The notes: a model not told the origin generated them from the sequence alone. A stretch of 38,452 nucleotides of DNA from Myxococcales bacterium (GCA_003151595.1 PLXW01000173.1:1-38452), one strand, 5' to 3'; positions 10,401-18,678 are shown, counted from the first letter of the stretch. Program-made: numbers and translations.

Positions 10401-13400
10401 CTCCGCGAGGTCGGCCTCGATCTCGAGCACGCGAAGAAGTCGCGCGTGCTCTCCATCCCTCTCGTACAGCGGGCGCAGGATCCCCGCCGCTTCGAGCTTC
10501 ACGTTCGCGTCGTCGAGCAGCGCTTCGAGCGCCGAGCGGCTCGGCGGGTGCGATCCGTCGATCGCGAGCGCGCGTCCGTAGGCGTCGAGCGCGCCGATGA
10601 GATCGTTCGTGCGCTCCTGGCGAACCTTCCCCAGGCGCGCGAGCGTCGCGATCTTCTCCGCGTCCCCTTCGGCCAAGCCCAGGTGCGCTTCGAGCGTCTC
10701 GGCCAGATCGTTCCAGCGCTCGGCGACCTCGTAGAGCGTCTCCAGCGCCGAGAGCGTCGCCTTGTCGGCGCCGAAATCGTCGAGCACCGCGCGGTACGCG
10801 AGGATCGCCTCGGGCACGTCGGTCAGCTTGTCGGCCAGCACACCCGCGGTGCGCACCATGAACGGCCTGCGCGCATCCTTGTCGGCAGCTCCGCGCTCAC
10901 GCGCGCGAAGCACCTCGACGAGCGCCCGCCACTCCCCTTGCCGCTCGTACAAGCGATCGAGCGCGACGAGCGCCTTGTCGTCCGCCGGATCGTCCTCGAG
11001 CCGCTGCTTCCACGCCGCGATCGCCCCCGCGGGCTCCGCGAGCACGGTCTCCGAGAGCTCGCCCAACCGCGCCAGCAGCTCGCGACGCTTCTCGGCGTGG
11101 CTCTCGAGGCCGACTTGAACGCCGAGCATCTTCGCCAGGTCGGCGTTGCGCCCGCTCGCCGCGTAGATCCGCTCGAGCGCCTGCGCCGCCGGGAGGGCCA
11201 GCACGGCATCTTGCGGATCGAGCTCGAGCACGCGCCGGTGGATCCCCTCGGCGCGGGACGGATCCTTGATCTGCTCTTCGTAGATCGCGGCCACGTCACG
11301 CAGGATGTCCGCGCGCGGCTGCGGTGCCTCGGCCGCTTCGGCCGCTTCGAGGAGCACGCCGGCCGCCCGCTCGTGCGCGCCGATGCGCTTCGAGATCTCG
11401 AGCAATCGCTTTCGCGCTTCGTCATCGCTAGGCGCCAGCGGAACGAACCGCCCGTACGCCTCGAACGCCCCGGGGTCATCGCTCAGCTTCTCGTCGCGCA
11501 GCTCGGCGATCCGCCGGAGCAGCTCGCGCTTCTCGACGGCGTCGCTCACCGACTCGAGTCGGATCTCGAGCACGCGCACGAGATCGCGCGTTTCGTCACG
11601 CGAGGCGTAGACGCGCTCGAGCAGCACCGCGGCCCGCGCCCGCAGCGTCGGCACCTCGAGGCACTTCTCGACGATGTCGCGCGCCTCGCGGAGCGCGGAG
11701 TCGCCGTCCCCCTGGAGCAGCACGTCCTCGAGCTCGTCGAGCGCCCCTTTCGGGTCGTTCAGCTTCGCGAAGCGCAGCGTACCGAGCCGCAGCTTGTACG
11801 CCTGCGGGCTGCTCTGCGCCGGCCGCGCGCCGGGCACGGCCTCTTCCGACGCATGACGGACGCGCCGTTCGAGGAGCGACGCCAGCTCCTGCCACCGCTC
11901 TTGCGACGCATAGAGCGAGTCGAGCGCGCGCATGGCGCGTTCGTCGTTGCCATTGAGCGCGAGGATGCGCTCGTAGAACGCGGTGGCCTTCGGCTTGTCG
12001 CCGGTGATCTCTTCGGCGATGAGCGCGATCTCGCTCAGCAGCTCCGCGCGCCGGCGGTCGTCTTCCGTGGCCGAGACGACGCGCTCGTAGAGCACCTCGA
12101 GCTCTTCCCACTTTTCCCGCGCCGTCAGGATCTGCTTCAAACGCCCGAACGCGCGATCGTTCGTCGGCTCGCGCGCCAGGATTCTCTCCAGGTACGGACG
12201 GGCGCGATCGGGCTCGCCCAGCATCTCCTCATAGAGCGTCGCCGCGCGCTCGGAGAGATCGATCTCCGTCGCCGGAGGCAACCCCGTCTCGCCCGCCGGC
12301 GGCACCGCGTCGGCGATGGCCGCGACGAAATGCTGCGAGCGCTTCGTACGCTGCGCGAGCACCGCGAGGCGATCCCACAGCGGGAGCTCGACCGGGAACT
12401 CGCGCGCGGCGCGAGCCACGACGTCGAACGCCACACCGAGCGCGTTCAGCTTCTCGTGCACGTCGGCCAGGCGGCCGTAGAGCGCGACGCGATCTTCCTT
12501 CGCCGCTGCGGTCGCGATCCGAACTTCGAGCACCTCGGCTTGCCGCGGGAGCTGGTTCGTATTGCCGTACGACTCGTCGAGCACGACGGCCGCTGCGGCG
12601 CGCGTCTCGCCCACCGTGAGCAGCTCTTCGACCACGGCGATCGCTTGCGGATCGTTCTTCGCGATCTCGAGCGCCCGCTTCGCCGCCGCCAGCGCGTCGG
12701 CCGGCCTCTTCAACTTCAGATCGAGCTCAGCAATCTCCACCTCGCACGCCGCCCGCTCTTTCCCTTGTCGCGCGTCGCGCTCCTTCGTCAGGATCTCGAC
12801 GGCCCCTTCGAGATCGCCCGCCGCGCGAAGCAACCGCGCCAGCGAACGCAATGCGCCGCCGTGCGTCGCTTCCACCTCGAGGATCCGGCGATAAAGCGCG
12901 ATGGCCTTCTCGGGCGCCTGGAAGGCGTCTTCTTCGAGCGCGGCCCACTCGGCGAGCAGCTCGACCTTCTGTGCGTCGGTCCCGCGCTCGATCCGCCGGT
13001 CGAAGAGCCAGCGCAGATCGTCCCGGCGATCCGCGCCGCGGAGGATTCGATCGAGCGCGAAGAGCGCGGCGTCGTCCTTCTCGTCTTCTTCGACGAGCGC
13101 GCGATACCCGCGTACGGCGTCGTCGATCTGCCCTTCACGCGCGTGCACCTCGGCGATCTTCGATCGCAGCGCGCGCGTCTCTTCCTTGCCCGCGCTCTCG
13201 AGGCGCGTCTCCAGCGCCTCGACCAGCTCGCTCCACGCCCCGGCCGCCTGCGCCGCGGCTTCGAACTTCGCCAGCGCCCCCTTCGCGTCCGTCTTCGCCG
13301 CCAGCTCGTACGCGCGACGCGCATACGCGAACGACGCCGCGCGATCGCCGAGTTGATGCCCGGTCACGTGCGCCAGTCGCTCGAGCACGCGAAGCTTCAC

Positions 13401-15902
13401 TTCGTCGCTCTCGGCCTGGGACAGCAGCACCTCGTAGAGCGGCGGGAGGCGCGCCCACTTCTCTTCCTTCTCGTAGAGCGGAACCAGCGCCGCCGCCGCG
13501 CGCGCGTCGCCCGGACGCGACGCCAAGATGCGCTCGTACGCGCGGAACGCACGCTCCGGCGCCTTCAGTCGCCGCACGTACACATCGGCCGCGCGGTAAG
13601 AGAGGTCGACCTTCAGCGTGGGATCGGTGGCCTTGTCCGCCGCGGACGACAGCACCTCGGCGAGCCCCTCGAAGTCCCCCTGCGCGACGTAGAGATCCGC
13701 CAGCCCTTCGTATTCGCCCTGCGCGAGGTACGCGTCGCGCAGAACGCGCAGCGCCTTCGGATGGCCCGGTTGAAGCTCGAGGACGCGCCGCCAGGCGTTC
13801 TTCGCCCCTTCCACGTCCTGCAATCGATCGGTGTAAACCGCGCCGAGCTTCTGCAAGAAGACGAGCTTGTGCGCGTCGTCCGTCGCCGTCTTCACGCGCC
13901 GCTCGACCACCTCGGCGACCGTCTTGAAGTCCTTGTCGCGCTCGGCCTGCTTCTCGAGCGCGTCGAGCGCGCCCGGCGCCCCCGCGTCCTCTTCCAGCAG
14001 CTTCCGGTAGATCGCCGCCGCGTCGACGCCGCGATCGAGCCGCTCGGCCGCGATCTTCGCCATCTCGGCCCACACTTCGCGCCGCGCCGGCCCCGCCTCG
14101 AGGCGCAGCGACTGACGCTCGAGCAAGTCGTAGAGCGACTTGAACGCGCGCCGCTTCGTGTACAGCTCGCGCAGCTTCGCGATGGCTTCGCTGTCGTCGG
14201 GCGAGAGCTCGGCGAGCTTCTCGTACGCCTCGAGCGCGTTCTGCACGTTCGAGAACTGATCGAGCCAGCGCCGCGCGATCGCGCGATACAGCTCGACCTT
14301 CACCCCCTTGTCGCTCTCGAGATCGGCGAGCTTCGCCTGCGTCGTCAACAGATCGCGCCATCGACCGAGCGCCTCGTGCACGCGCGCCAGCTCGCGCGAC
14401 GCTTCGACGTCCTGCGTATCGAGCGCCACGATCTGCGTGAGCACCGTGACCAGCGCCGAGTCGCTCTTGATCGCGTCTTTGTAGACGCCGGCGATGTCGC
14501 GCAGGATCGCGAGCCGCGCGACCGTATCGGTCTGCGGAACCCGTTCGAGCTCGCTGCGAAGCAGGTCGGTGAGCGCGCTCCATCCGCCGCTCTGGCGGTA
14601 GAGGCGCTTCAACGCCTCGCGCGCCTCCTTGTTCACCGGGTCCTGCCGGAGAATGTTCCGCCACCCTTCGATGGCCTTCGACGCGTTCGCCGAGTCCTCG
14701 TTGCTCTTCGCCAACTCGGCGACGATCGCCATTCGCTCCGCCCCTTCGGGGAGCGCGCGCGAGGCGTCGGTCAGCACTTGCCCGAGGCGCGCGGCTTCAC
14801 CGCGTGCGGGGCACCACTCGCGGAAGAACCCGAGCATCCCCGGGTGCGCCGGCTCGAGCTTCCGGAGTCGCTCGAAATACGGCTCCGCCAGATCGGGGCG
14901 AGAGCGCATCTTCCACTGCACCATCGCGATCTGGAGGATCGTCCCGGCCTGCCCTTCGCGGCCCAGCGTCGCCAGCTGCCCGTCGTAGAGCGAGACCAGC
15001 TCCTCCCACTTCTCCTGCGCGGTGAAGAGATCCACGAGCGCGCTCGTCGCCTCGCGGTTCGCCGGCTGGAGATCGAGGACCTTCGCGTACACGTCCATCG
15101 CGCGGTCTTGCGCGTTCATCTTTCGCTGGAGGACGCGCGCCAGGCGCATGAGCCCCGCGATGCGATCGTCCTTCGCCGCCGCCGACTCCGCGCGCTGCTC
15201 GAGGAGCACGGCGAGATCGTCCCACCTCTCTTCGCTTCGCAGCACGCGCTCGAGAACATGGAGCGCGCGCGTGCTCTTCGGATCGATCCCAACCGCTTCA
15301 CGAAGGCCGCTGATGACCTCATCGACGAGCCCGCTCAGCTGCTGCTTCTTCTTCTTCCCGCCGCCAGCGAGCTGCGGACGCCCGAACCGGTACGCGACCT
15401 CGGAGGCGCCGACGAGCATCGAGGCCTTGAACCCCGGCTCGCTCCCCTGCTTGGCCTCTTCGACGTACTTCGCGACGATGTCGGTCCACTTCTTCTGCTT
15501 GGCTTCGCTGGTCTCGAGGAACTCCTCGGCCTTCGCGTCGCCCGGTCGCAGCTCGAGCAAGCGCTCGTAGGCCGCACGTGCCCCGGCGTCGTCGAGCGTC
15601 TCTTCGTCGCGGACGCGCGCCAGCTCGGCCACGAGATCCGCTTCGCGGTCGCTCCCCCGCGCGAGCATCACTTCGAGCGCGAGCAAACCCGCGACCGCGT
15701 CGTGCTCCTTGCGGGAAGCGTGCGAAGCGCGCGCTTGTTCCAGCAGGCTCGCGGTGTCCGCCGCGTTCACGTCGCCGGGTAAGGCGATGCGTGATCCGTC
15801 GTCATTGACCCCCAGCGCTTCGCGGAGCTTCGCCCACGCCTCCGCGCGATCGGGATCGTCCTGAAGCAGACCGAGTGCGTTTCGAATCGAATTAGCGCTC
15901 AT
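4458..15902 (-). CDS. Giant tetratricopeptide-repeat protein (3814 residues)
   Basis: A single uninterrupted frame of 11.4 kb. Almost the whole protein is helical repeats. By eye I count roughly 46 modules of about 75 residues, each reading like a TPR pair: an opening W-[DE]-x-L-x-x-L-(Y/L)-E-x-R (for example ERWDDLAVLLEQRAE), a helix with LxxIAxLxExKLxD, then AxxxYxxVLxLDPxxxxA and LxxLY. A Pro-rich linker at about 3572-3615 (SIPPPGRASVPPAATLPPPP) separates these from a final block of about 200 residues with more classical TPRs ending AIENEPSLDRAKAMLSELKG. No signal peptide, membrane segment or enzymatic domain is visible, so a cytoplasmic scaffold is likely. Giant TPR proteins occur in myxobacteria (AgmK of Myxococcus gliding motility is one I recall), but no other motility gene lies nearby. 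Start ATG at 15902. It heads an operon with the two downstream genes. Confidence 0.9.
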   Translation of the reverse strand: MSANSIRNALGLLQDDPDRAEAWAKLREALGVNDDGSRIALPGDVNAADTASLLEQARASHASRKEHDAVAGLLALEVMLARGSDREADLVAELARVRDEETLDDAGARAAYERLLELRPGDAKAEEFLETSEAKQKKWTDIVAKYVEEAKQGSEPGFKASMLVGASEVAYRFGRPQLAGGGKKKKQQLSGLVDEVISGLREAVGIDPKSTRALHVLERVLRSEERWDDLAVLLEQRAESAAAKDDRIAGLMRLARVLQRKMNAQDRAMDVYAKVLDLQPANREATSALVDLFTAQEKWEELVSLYDGQLATLGREGQAGTILQIAMVQWKMRSRPDLAEPYFERLRKLEPAHPGMLGFFREWCPARGEAARLGQVLTDASRALPEGAERMAIVAELAKSNEDSANASKAIEGWRNILRQDPVNKEAREALKRLYRQSGGWSALTDLLRSELERVPQTDTVARLAILRDIAGVYKDAIKSDSALVTVLTQIVALDTQDVEASRELARVHEALGRWRDLLTTQAKLADLESDKGVKVELYRAIARRWLDQFSNVQNALEAYEKLAELSPDDSEAIAKLRELYTKRRAFKSLYDLLERQSLRLEAGPARREVWAEMAKIAAERLDRGVDAAAIYRKLLEEDAGAPGALDALEKQAERDKDFKTVAEVVERRVKTATDDAHKLVFLQKLGAVYTDRLQDVEGAKNAWRRVLELQPGHPKALRVLRDAYLAQGEYEGLADLYVAQGDFEGLAEVLSSAADKATDPTLKVDLSYRAADVYVRRLKAPERAFRAYERILASRPGDARAAAALVPLYEKEEKWARLPPLYEVLLSQAESDEVKLRVLERLAHVTGHQLGDRAASFAYARRAYELAAKTDAKGALAKFEAAAQAAGAWSELVEALETRLESAGKEETRALRSKIAEVHAREGQIDDAVRGYRALVEEDEKDDAALFALDRILRGADRRDDLRWLFDRRIERGTDAQKVELLAEWAALEEDAFQAPEKAIALYRRILEVEATHGGALRSLARLLRAAGDLEGAVEILTKERDARQGKERAACEVEIAELDLKLKRPADALAAAKRALEIAKNDPQAIAVVEELLTVGETRAAAAVVLDESYGNTNQLPRQAEVLEVRIATAAAKEDRVALYGRLADVHEKLNALGVAFDVVARAAREFPVELPLWDRLAVLAQRTKRSQHFVAAIADAVPPAGETGLPPATEIDLSERAATLYEEMLGEPDRARPYLERILAREPTNDRAFGRLKQILTAREKWEELEVLYERVVSATEDDRRRAELLSEIALIAEEITGDKPKATAFYERILALNGNDERAMRALDSLYASQERWQELASLLERRVRHASEEAVPGARPAQSSPQAYKLRLGTLRFAKLNDPKGALDELEDVLLQGDGDSALREARDIVEKCLEVPTLRARAAVLLERVYASRDETRDLVRVLEIRLESVSDAVEKRELLRRIAELRDEKLSDDPGAFEAYGRFVPLAPSDDEARKRLLEISKRIGAHERAAGVLLEAAEAAEAPQPRADILRDVAAIYEEQIKDPSRAEGIHRRVLELDPQDAVLALPAAQALERIYAASGRNADLAKMLGVQVGLESHAEKRRELLARLGELSETVLAEPAGAIAAWKQRLEDDPADDKALVALDRLYERQGEWRALVEVLRARERGAADKDARRPFMVRTAGVLADKLTDVPEAILAYRAVLDDFGADKATLSALETLYEVAERWNDLAETLEAHLGLAEGDAEKIATLARLGKVRQERTNDLIGALDAYGRALAIDGSHPPSRSALEALLDDANVKLEAAGILRPLYERDGEHARLLRVLEIEADLAEDSESKLAVLAHAVKVAEGPLHDAPRAWGYAARGAREAASGPAFGEWLAHAERITEATADYAALVALLKGVIPEIADSDAQLEVTLKVAGLARTKLADAALARDYYVKALEQRGDEKRALEALESIYEEAKDAPALLDILKKRADVAATDDDRKAILFKQARLSDETMREPRAATETYETILSITLDPAAISALERLYADASRWDDLVALHERELGATKDDARKADLHFALGRVHEKRLTNFDEAFAQYDAALKVSGNHAPTVEALEALMGDRPHSAQAAEMLEGVYLARLDWRRVMTTLEARLAVSEDPEERRELLRRLSKLHEEQGEDYRAALDTTAKLLAEDVTDEVTWAELERLARVANAEARLAEIFAAELEKVTSDEPATARLSKRTGELFEALTQIDRALHFYRRAHAFAPEESNGTFEAIDRLLREAKRPAERVALYREALEWRDDPKERMTTLHTIALLEEVELADDDKAIDTYRASLEVDESDQHSLEALSRLYARRERWRELADLTRRRAEQSALPDDEAKLRLELGRLLEHKLDDPKGAIDEYQAATDLTAPPADAGKQAVLALEAILARGEHKARLVEILRPLYERADDWQKLVSLNDERLAITEDVSEKVTILRETSKLHETRGNDPGRAFDAVRTAFVLDPDDGETRGELDRLAEVTKRWDALADTYEQGIGKTEGIGQKELLGALARVHDKRRDDPRRALEAWDRLFKQDETDIEPLEEMDSLATLLSDWVALVRVLVKKAELLSSDEDRASTWRRVGEAKRDMLDDLQGAIDAYERALELEPASTFTLDNLIPLYEQKNDAARLVDLYRRRIDLCGEDDEGLKFELLVAAATRYETGLEDRKEAIALLNEALNVRQAIGDVLKRLDVLYTHERQWPELLENLRMQAASAQDVGAKRFLTKRIGALLAGQLEDPAHALAAYREVLTGEYDADSATAIRKIGEEREELRLEAADALEPVLRAASLWSELADALEMRLRAQTEPADRAKTLRSLAETHESRLANADKALDAILRALAEEPHDAKLHDDAERLATRIGGDTGWGRYADAIDDRAANLFDAQVTTDLYMRLGRVAEEKLSDDARSAKAYAKAAEQAGDTPAILAALDRLYGRLKDARALSEVLERRIAIETDANAQAELFHRLASIQIHEFADRSRGLATLRQALERDPRHVASRESVTALLSEEALFDEAFDALEWVYRQLSQAEELAALYARRVTRAMSARDRARARMDLARVLEVDAKDAQRAQRVIEEAMHDDPTDVDVLLEVERLAPLNEGGWKKASDALDRALGEAKDVSSGTRGELWLRLATWRRDRLNDAQGAEDAFVHALGADPENLEVLRSIESLRRAPGRERDLVATLRQRAKLESELPTKRELLREARALAAQPIADAALAEDVLRDLLAEDEGDRWAIGELVTLRESAGDWKEVALLLLRLAELENAREMADVQHRAAKVIVEKLDDLPRAIEIYEGILEQDPSDRVASQSVRDLYLREGRDKDLAKLLELLIETSASSSERAQHRIDLAQLQEEKFGAPRDAVETLRAILEEEPTHEGAVRALSTLLEKTGQDEELADLLSSQIDRARDRGDLPTEMALRVRLAETYEYRLKDTPRALGAYEAILEREATHRKALEAVARLSEGRAAWDRAATALAKLVELGANGTDGVSEAIRLAKAREHLGDTAGVEAALRRALEIQPANAAVREDLRALYEREKKWDALAALLVGDAELVAAANPDAAPAPQLPVPAQSHSIPPPGRASVPPAATLPPPPQSGPVADQVRLLRRAAEIHLKERGAPGDAVPILERATALTPTDRDLMLLLCDAYSAASRPRDAANVLEKVIASFGNRRTKELSLYHHRLGRALASLGDKDIALAQFDMAFKIDPGSVGVLKDLGVLALETNDLDRAQKTFRALLLQRLEPSVGISKGEVFYYLGEICAKQGDKQKAVQMLERAIENEPSLDRAKAMLSELKG

Positions 15903-15977
15903 CCATCACCGTGCGAACGCGGGACCAACTAAAAAGTGGCGATTTTCCGCGTAAAAACGCTGCGCGCGGAGCCATGG
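15903..15977. promoter_or_regulatory. Divergent intergenic region with AT-richer core
   Basis: This short region separates the giant TPR gene (-) from the PlsC gene (+) and must hold the promoter for at least the TPR operon. It contains the only AT-rich patch nearby (ACTAAAAAGTGG, GATTTTCC, GTAAAAACG, about 15928-15957). I cannot place convincing -35/-10 boxes. A GGAG at 15968-15971 is well placed for the ATG at 15978. Confidence 0.4.
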
Positions 15978-16781
15978 ATGCTAGGCGTCGACTTCGCCGA
16001 TATCAAGCGGGCGCTCCGGAAGAATCGAGCTATCCTCCGCGCCGTTCCTGGGATGCCCTCTGCACGTCGAAAAAGCCTCGGGCTGTCGCTTCACAACGTC
16101 TACGAGACGTTCGTCATCTGCTGGCCGACGGTCATCGACGCCTTTCTCAGCCGCACCAGCATGGAGGCGTGCGACGCGCGGCTCGCTTCGTGGGCCTCCG
16201 AGATCGCGAAGAACGCGCAGTACGAGCTGGAGGTCGCAGGGCGCGAGCACCTGGGCGATCACGGCGAAGCGTTCCTGGTGATGAGCAACCACCAGTCGCT
16301 CTACGACGTGCCGGTCCTCTTCGACGTGCTCGGCTCGAACCTGCGGATGATCACCAAGAGCGAGCTCTTCTCGGTCCCGATCTTCGGCCCGGCGCTCGAG
16401 GCGTCGGGGTTCATCTCGATCGATCGAACGAACCGGACGCGCGCGATGGCGAGCCTCGCCATCGCCAAGAAGAAGATCGCCGACGGGCTCAACGTATGGA
16501 TCGCGCCCGAAGGGACGCGCAGCAAGACCGGCGAGCTCCTCCCGTTCAAGAAGGGGGGCTTCAGTCTGGCGCTCGAAGCCGGGCTCCGGATCCTGCCGGT
16601 CACGCTCAAAGGGACGCGCGACATCCTCCCGGCGAAGGGGGCGCGCTCCTCGACGCACGCGCACATCCGCGCCACGATTCACGCGCCGATCGATGCCAGC
16701 GACTACGCGAAGCGCGGGATGAAGGAAGGGCGCGAGGCGCTGATGAAGACGGTGCGCGCCGCGCTCGAGAGCGGCCTTTGA
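15978..16781 (+). CDS. 1-acylglycerol-3-phosphate acyltransferase-like protein (PlsC family)
   Basis: Membrane-bound acyltransferase that would transfer an acyl chain to lysophosphatidic acid or a similar lysolipid. The LPLAT motifs are clear: catalytic H-x4-D in MSNHQSLYDVPVLFD, the substrate-binding FISIDRTNRTRAM, the EGTR block WIAPEGTRSKTGELLPFKKG, and the Pro-containing LRILPVTLKGT. About 267 residues from the ATG at 15978, which has GGAG six bases upstream; a GTG at 15936 and an ATG at 16053 are in-frame alternatives, and homology starts near LSLHNVYETF, so the exact N-terminus is unsure. Its stop overlaps the TTG of the lipid kinase (TTGA), so the two are probably made together and may act in one phospholipid pathway. 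Confidence 0.9.
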   Translation: MLGVDFADIKRALRKNRAILRAVPGMPSARRKSLGLSLHNVYETFVICWPTVIDAFLSRTSMEACDARLASWASEIAKNAQYELEVAGREHLGDHGEAFLVMSNHQSLYDVPVLFDVLGSNLRMITKSELFSVPIFGPALEASGFISIDRTNRTRAMASLAIAKKKIADGLNVWIAPEGTRSKTGELLPFKKGGFSLALEAGLRILPVTLKGTRDILPAKGARSSTHAHIRATIHAPIDASDYAKRGMKEGREALMKTVRAALESGL

Positions 16782-17782
16782 GCCGCCCGGGGGACGGGTT
16801 CGCGATCCTCGTCAACGCGAACGCCAAGCGCGGCGGGCGTCGCGTGGCCGTGCAGATCGCGCGCGCGCTCCCGGGGGCCAGCGTGAAGCTCACCAAGACG
16901 ATCGACGAGATCGCCACCTGGCTCCGCACGCTTCGCGATCCCGCGTGCATCTTGGCGGCCGGCGGCGACGGCACCGCGATCGCGCTCGTCAACGCGCTCA
17001 ACCGCGTGATCCCCGAGGGGTCCCCCTTCCCTCCCATCGGCGCGCTCCCGCTCGGCACCGGCAACGCCTGGGCGCACGCCACAGGCGCGCGAAAGCTCGA
17101 CGTCTCGCTTCGCCTCCTGCAGAACCCGCCGGCGCAGCTTCCGTTTCGCGACTACGGCCTGCTCGACTGCGACGGCACGCTCACGCACTTCGCCGGCTCG
17201 GGCTGGGACGCCGACATCCTCGACGAGTACAAGAAGCAGCTCGCGGTCTCGAAGGGGCCGGCGTACCGCGTGAACAAGAGCGTGTACGGCTACCTCACGG
17301 CGACGATCTTCCGCACCACGCCGAAGACGATCTTCTACGGCCGCCCGCATGTGCTCATCGAGAACCTGGGCGACGATGTGTTCACGATGACCGCCGATCG
17401 CAAGCTGCTGAAGCTCGCCGGCGTCAAACGCGGCGACGTCCTCTACGAAGGCGCGGCGAGCGTCGCGGCCGCCAGCACGTGCCCCGAGTTCGGCTACGGC
17501 TTCCGCGCCTTCCCGTTCGCCGAGCGGATGCTCGGGATGATCAACGTGCGCATTTACGACCGCCACGCGCTGGCGGCGATCGCGAACATCCCCAAGCTGT
17601 GGCGCGGCGAGCACCCGCTCCGCGGCATGCACGACTGGTTCGCGAGCCACGTGCGGATGACGTTCTCGCGCCCCGTCCCCGTGCAGATCGGCGGCGACGC
17701 GGTCGGCATGCGCCGCTCGATCGATCTCCGCTACGCCGGCCGCAACGTGTCGATGCTCGACTGGCGCCGGATGGACTCGTAG
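16778..17782 (+). CDS. Diacylglycerol kinase catalytic-domain lipid kinase
   Basis: Predicted soluble lipid kinase of the DAGK/sphingosine kinase (YegS-like) superfamily, 334 residues. Motifs: the opening FAILVNANAKRGGRR, the nucleotide-binding LAAGGDGTAIALVNAL with GGDGT, and PIGALPLGTGNAWAHATG, where LPLGTGN is the second ATP-site motif. The C-terminal beta-sandwich ends with VQIGGDAVGMRRSIDLRY, matching the family's usual I-DGE-like segment, here GGD. It starts with TTG at 16778, overlapping the acyltransferase stop; no upstream in-frame start fits better. Substrate could be diacylglycerol, sphingoid base or another lipid; the coupled PlsC gene suggests phosphatidate metabolism. Confidence 0.88.
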   Translation: MSRPGDGFAILVNANAKRGGRRVAVQIARALPGASVKLTKTIDEIATWLRTLRDPACILAAGGDGTAIALVNALNRVIPEGSPFPPIGALPLGTGNAWAHATGARKLDVSLRLLQNPPAQLPFRDYGLLDCDGTLTHFAGSGWDADILDEYKKQLAVSKGPAYRVNKSVYGYLTATIFRTTPKTIFYGRPHVLIENLGDDVFTMTADRKLLKLAGVKRGDVLYEGAASVAAASTCPEFGYGFRAFPFAERMLGMINVRIYDRHALAAIANIPKLWRGEHPLRGMHDWFASHVRMTFSRPVPVQIGGDAVGMRRSIDLRYAGRNVSMLDWRRMDS

Positions 17783-17795
17783 CGCTGAAACGCGA

Positions 17796-17828
17796 AACGG
17801 CTCCGTCGCGTTACCGCGAGGAGCCGTT
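17796..17828. terminator. Bidirectional hairpin between convergent genes
   Basis: Nested inverted repeat in the 76-base gap between the lipid kinase (+) and the convergent exported protein (-): AACGGCTCC pairs with GGAGCCGTT (9 bp), and inside it TCGCG pairs with CGCGA around TTAC, with one unpaired G. No long T-tract follows on either side, so termination efficiency is uncertain, but position and stability fit a shared terminator. Confidence 0.65.
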
Positions 17829-17858
17829 CGTTCGAAGCGCGAGTGCGCCGCGCGCGAA

Positions 17859-18647
17859 TCAGAACGTGGTGTGGATGATCGGGACGATGTTCATCACGGG
17901 GGGGAGCACGGGGCCCTTCTCCTCGTGCCACGTCGGGAGGCGCGACGCGGTGATCTGCGCCTTCACGCTCACGTCGTTCTTCTTGTCGTCGGACCGCGCG
18001 TCGATCGCGCCGTCGACCTTCGTGTGCGCGTTGTTGACCATCAGCGAGCCGCCCGTGATCCCGAGGATCACGCCGCCGACGATGAGCGAGGTGCCGACGA
18101 AGATGACGTTCGTGTTCTTCGTGCTGGTCGTCGCGCCGTCGTTGCCGGGGACGGCGTTGCTGCTCGAGCCGGCGATGAGGGTGATGACGCCGCCCACGAT
18201 GAGCGCGCCGCCGCCGATGAGGACCCACTCACCGGTCGAGTACTTGTTCTTCTGGCCGGGCGAGACGTCGAGCGTGACCTTCTCGCCCATCGACGTGTCG
18301 AGGAGGAACGTCTTCGACTCGTTCAACCCGGCGCCGACGATGCGGTACTGGTCCGACGACGAGAACGCCTGATCGCAGGGCGAGCTGCAGGCGAACTCCC
18401 AACCTTGGCCGCCGGCGGCGAAGCGCTCGAGCGAGACCGGCTTCGACGAGTTGATGTGAACCGTCACCGAGCCCGCCACCGGAGTGGGGGGAACCGTGGG
18501 GTTCGCGACCGGGGCCGGCGTGGTGGCGGCCGCGGGGGGCGGTGTTCCTGCTGCGCTATCCGCCGGGGGCTGCGCGAACGCGGGCGTCGACACGAGTACG
18601 AACTGAACGGTCGCCGCAAACGCGAGACCAAGACCGACGCTACGCAT
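17859..18647 (-). CDS. Exported protein with two Gly-rich membrane segments, function unknown
   Basis: 262 residues. A Sec signal peptide is evident (MRSVGLGLAFAATVQFVLVS, cleavage likely after AFA at residue 25). Next comes a Pro/Ala/Thr-rich linker, then a domain of about 100 residues beginning GSVTVHINSSKPVSLER with a Cys pair (FACSSPCDQAF), resembling the small beta domains that precede membrane segments in many myxobacterial envelope proteins. Two Gly-rich hydrophobic segments follow (WVLIGGGALIVGGVITLIAG and FVGTSLIVGGVILGITGG), then a polar tail of about 60 residues. The ATG at 18647 has GAGGAG a few bases upstream; longer in-frame readings are open-frame artefacts. I do not recognise a named family. 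Divergent from the DUF255 gene. Confidence 0.75.
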   Translation of the reverse strand: MRSVGLGLAFAATVQFVLVSTPAFAQPPADSAAGTPPPAAATTPAPVANPTVPPTPVAGSVTVHINSSKPVSLERFAAGGQGWEFACSSPCDQAFSSSDQYRIVGAGLNESKTFLLDTSMGEKVTLDVSPGQKNKYSTGEWVLIGGGALIVGGVITLIAGSSSNAVPGNDGATTSTKNTNVIFVGTSLIVGGVILGITGGSLMVNNAHTKVDGAIDARSDDKKNDVSVKAQITASRLPTWHEEKGPVLPPVMNIVPIIHTTF

Positions 18648-18678
18648 GATCGCTCCTCTTCTATCTGTCGCCTGACGC

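Noticed and set aside
10254..15782. An 1842-codon open frame antisense to the giant TPR gene
   Set aside because: Arises from high third-position GC on the opposite strand; Arg/Leu/Glu-rich with no domain, while the minus strand shows regular TPR structure.
4458..15902. CRISPR-like or tandem DNA repeats inside the TPR gene
   Set aside because: Repeats are at protein level only; no identical DNA units with regular spacers were seen. No CRISPR array, tRNA, rRNA, insertion sequence or attachment site was found in the window.
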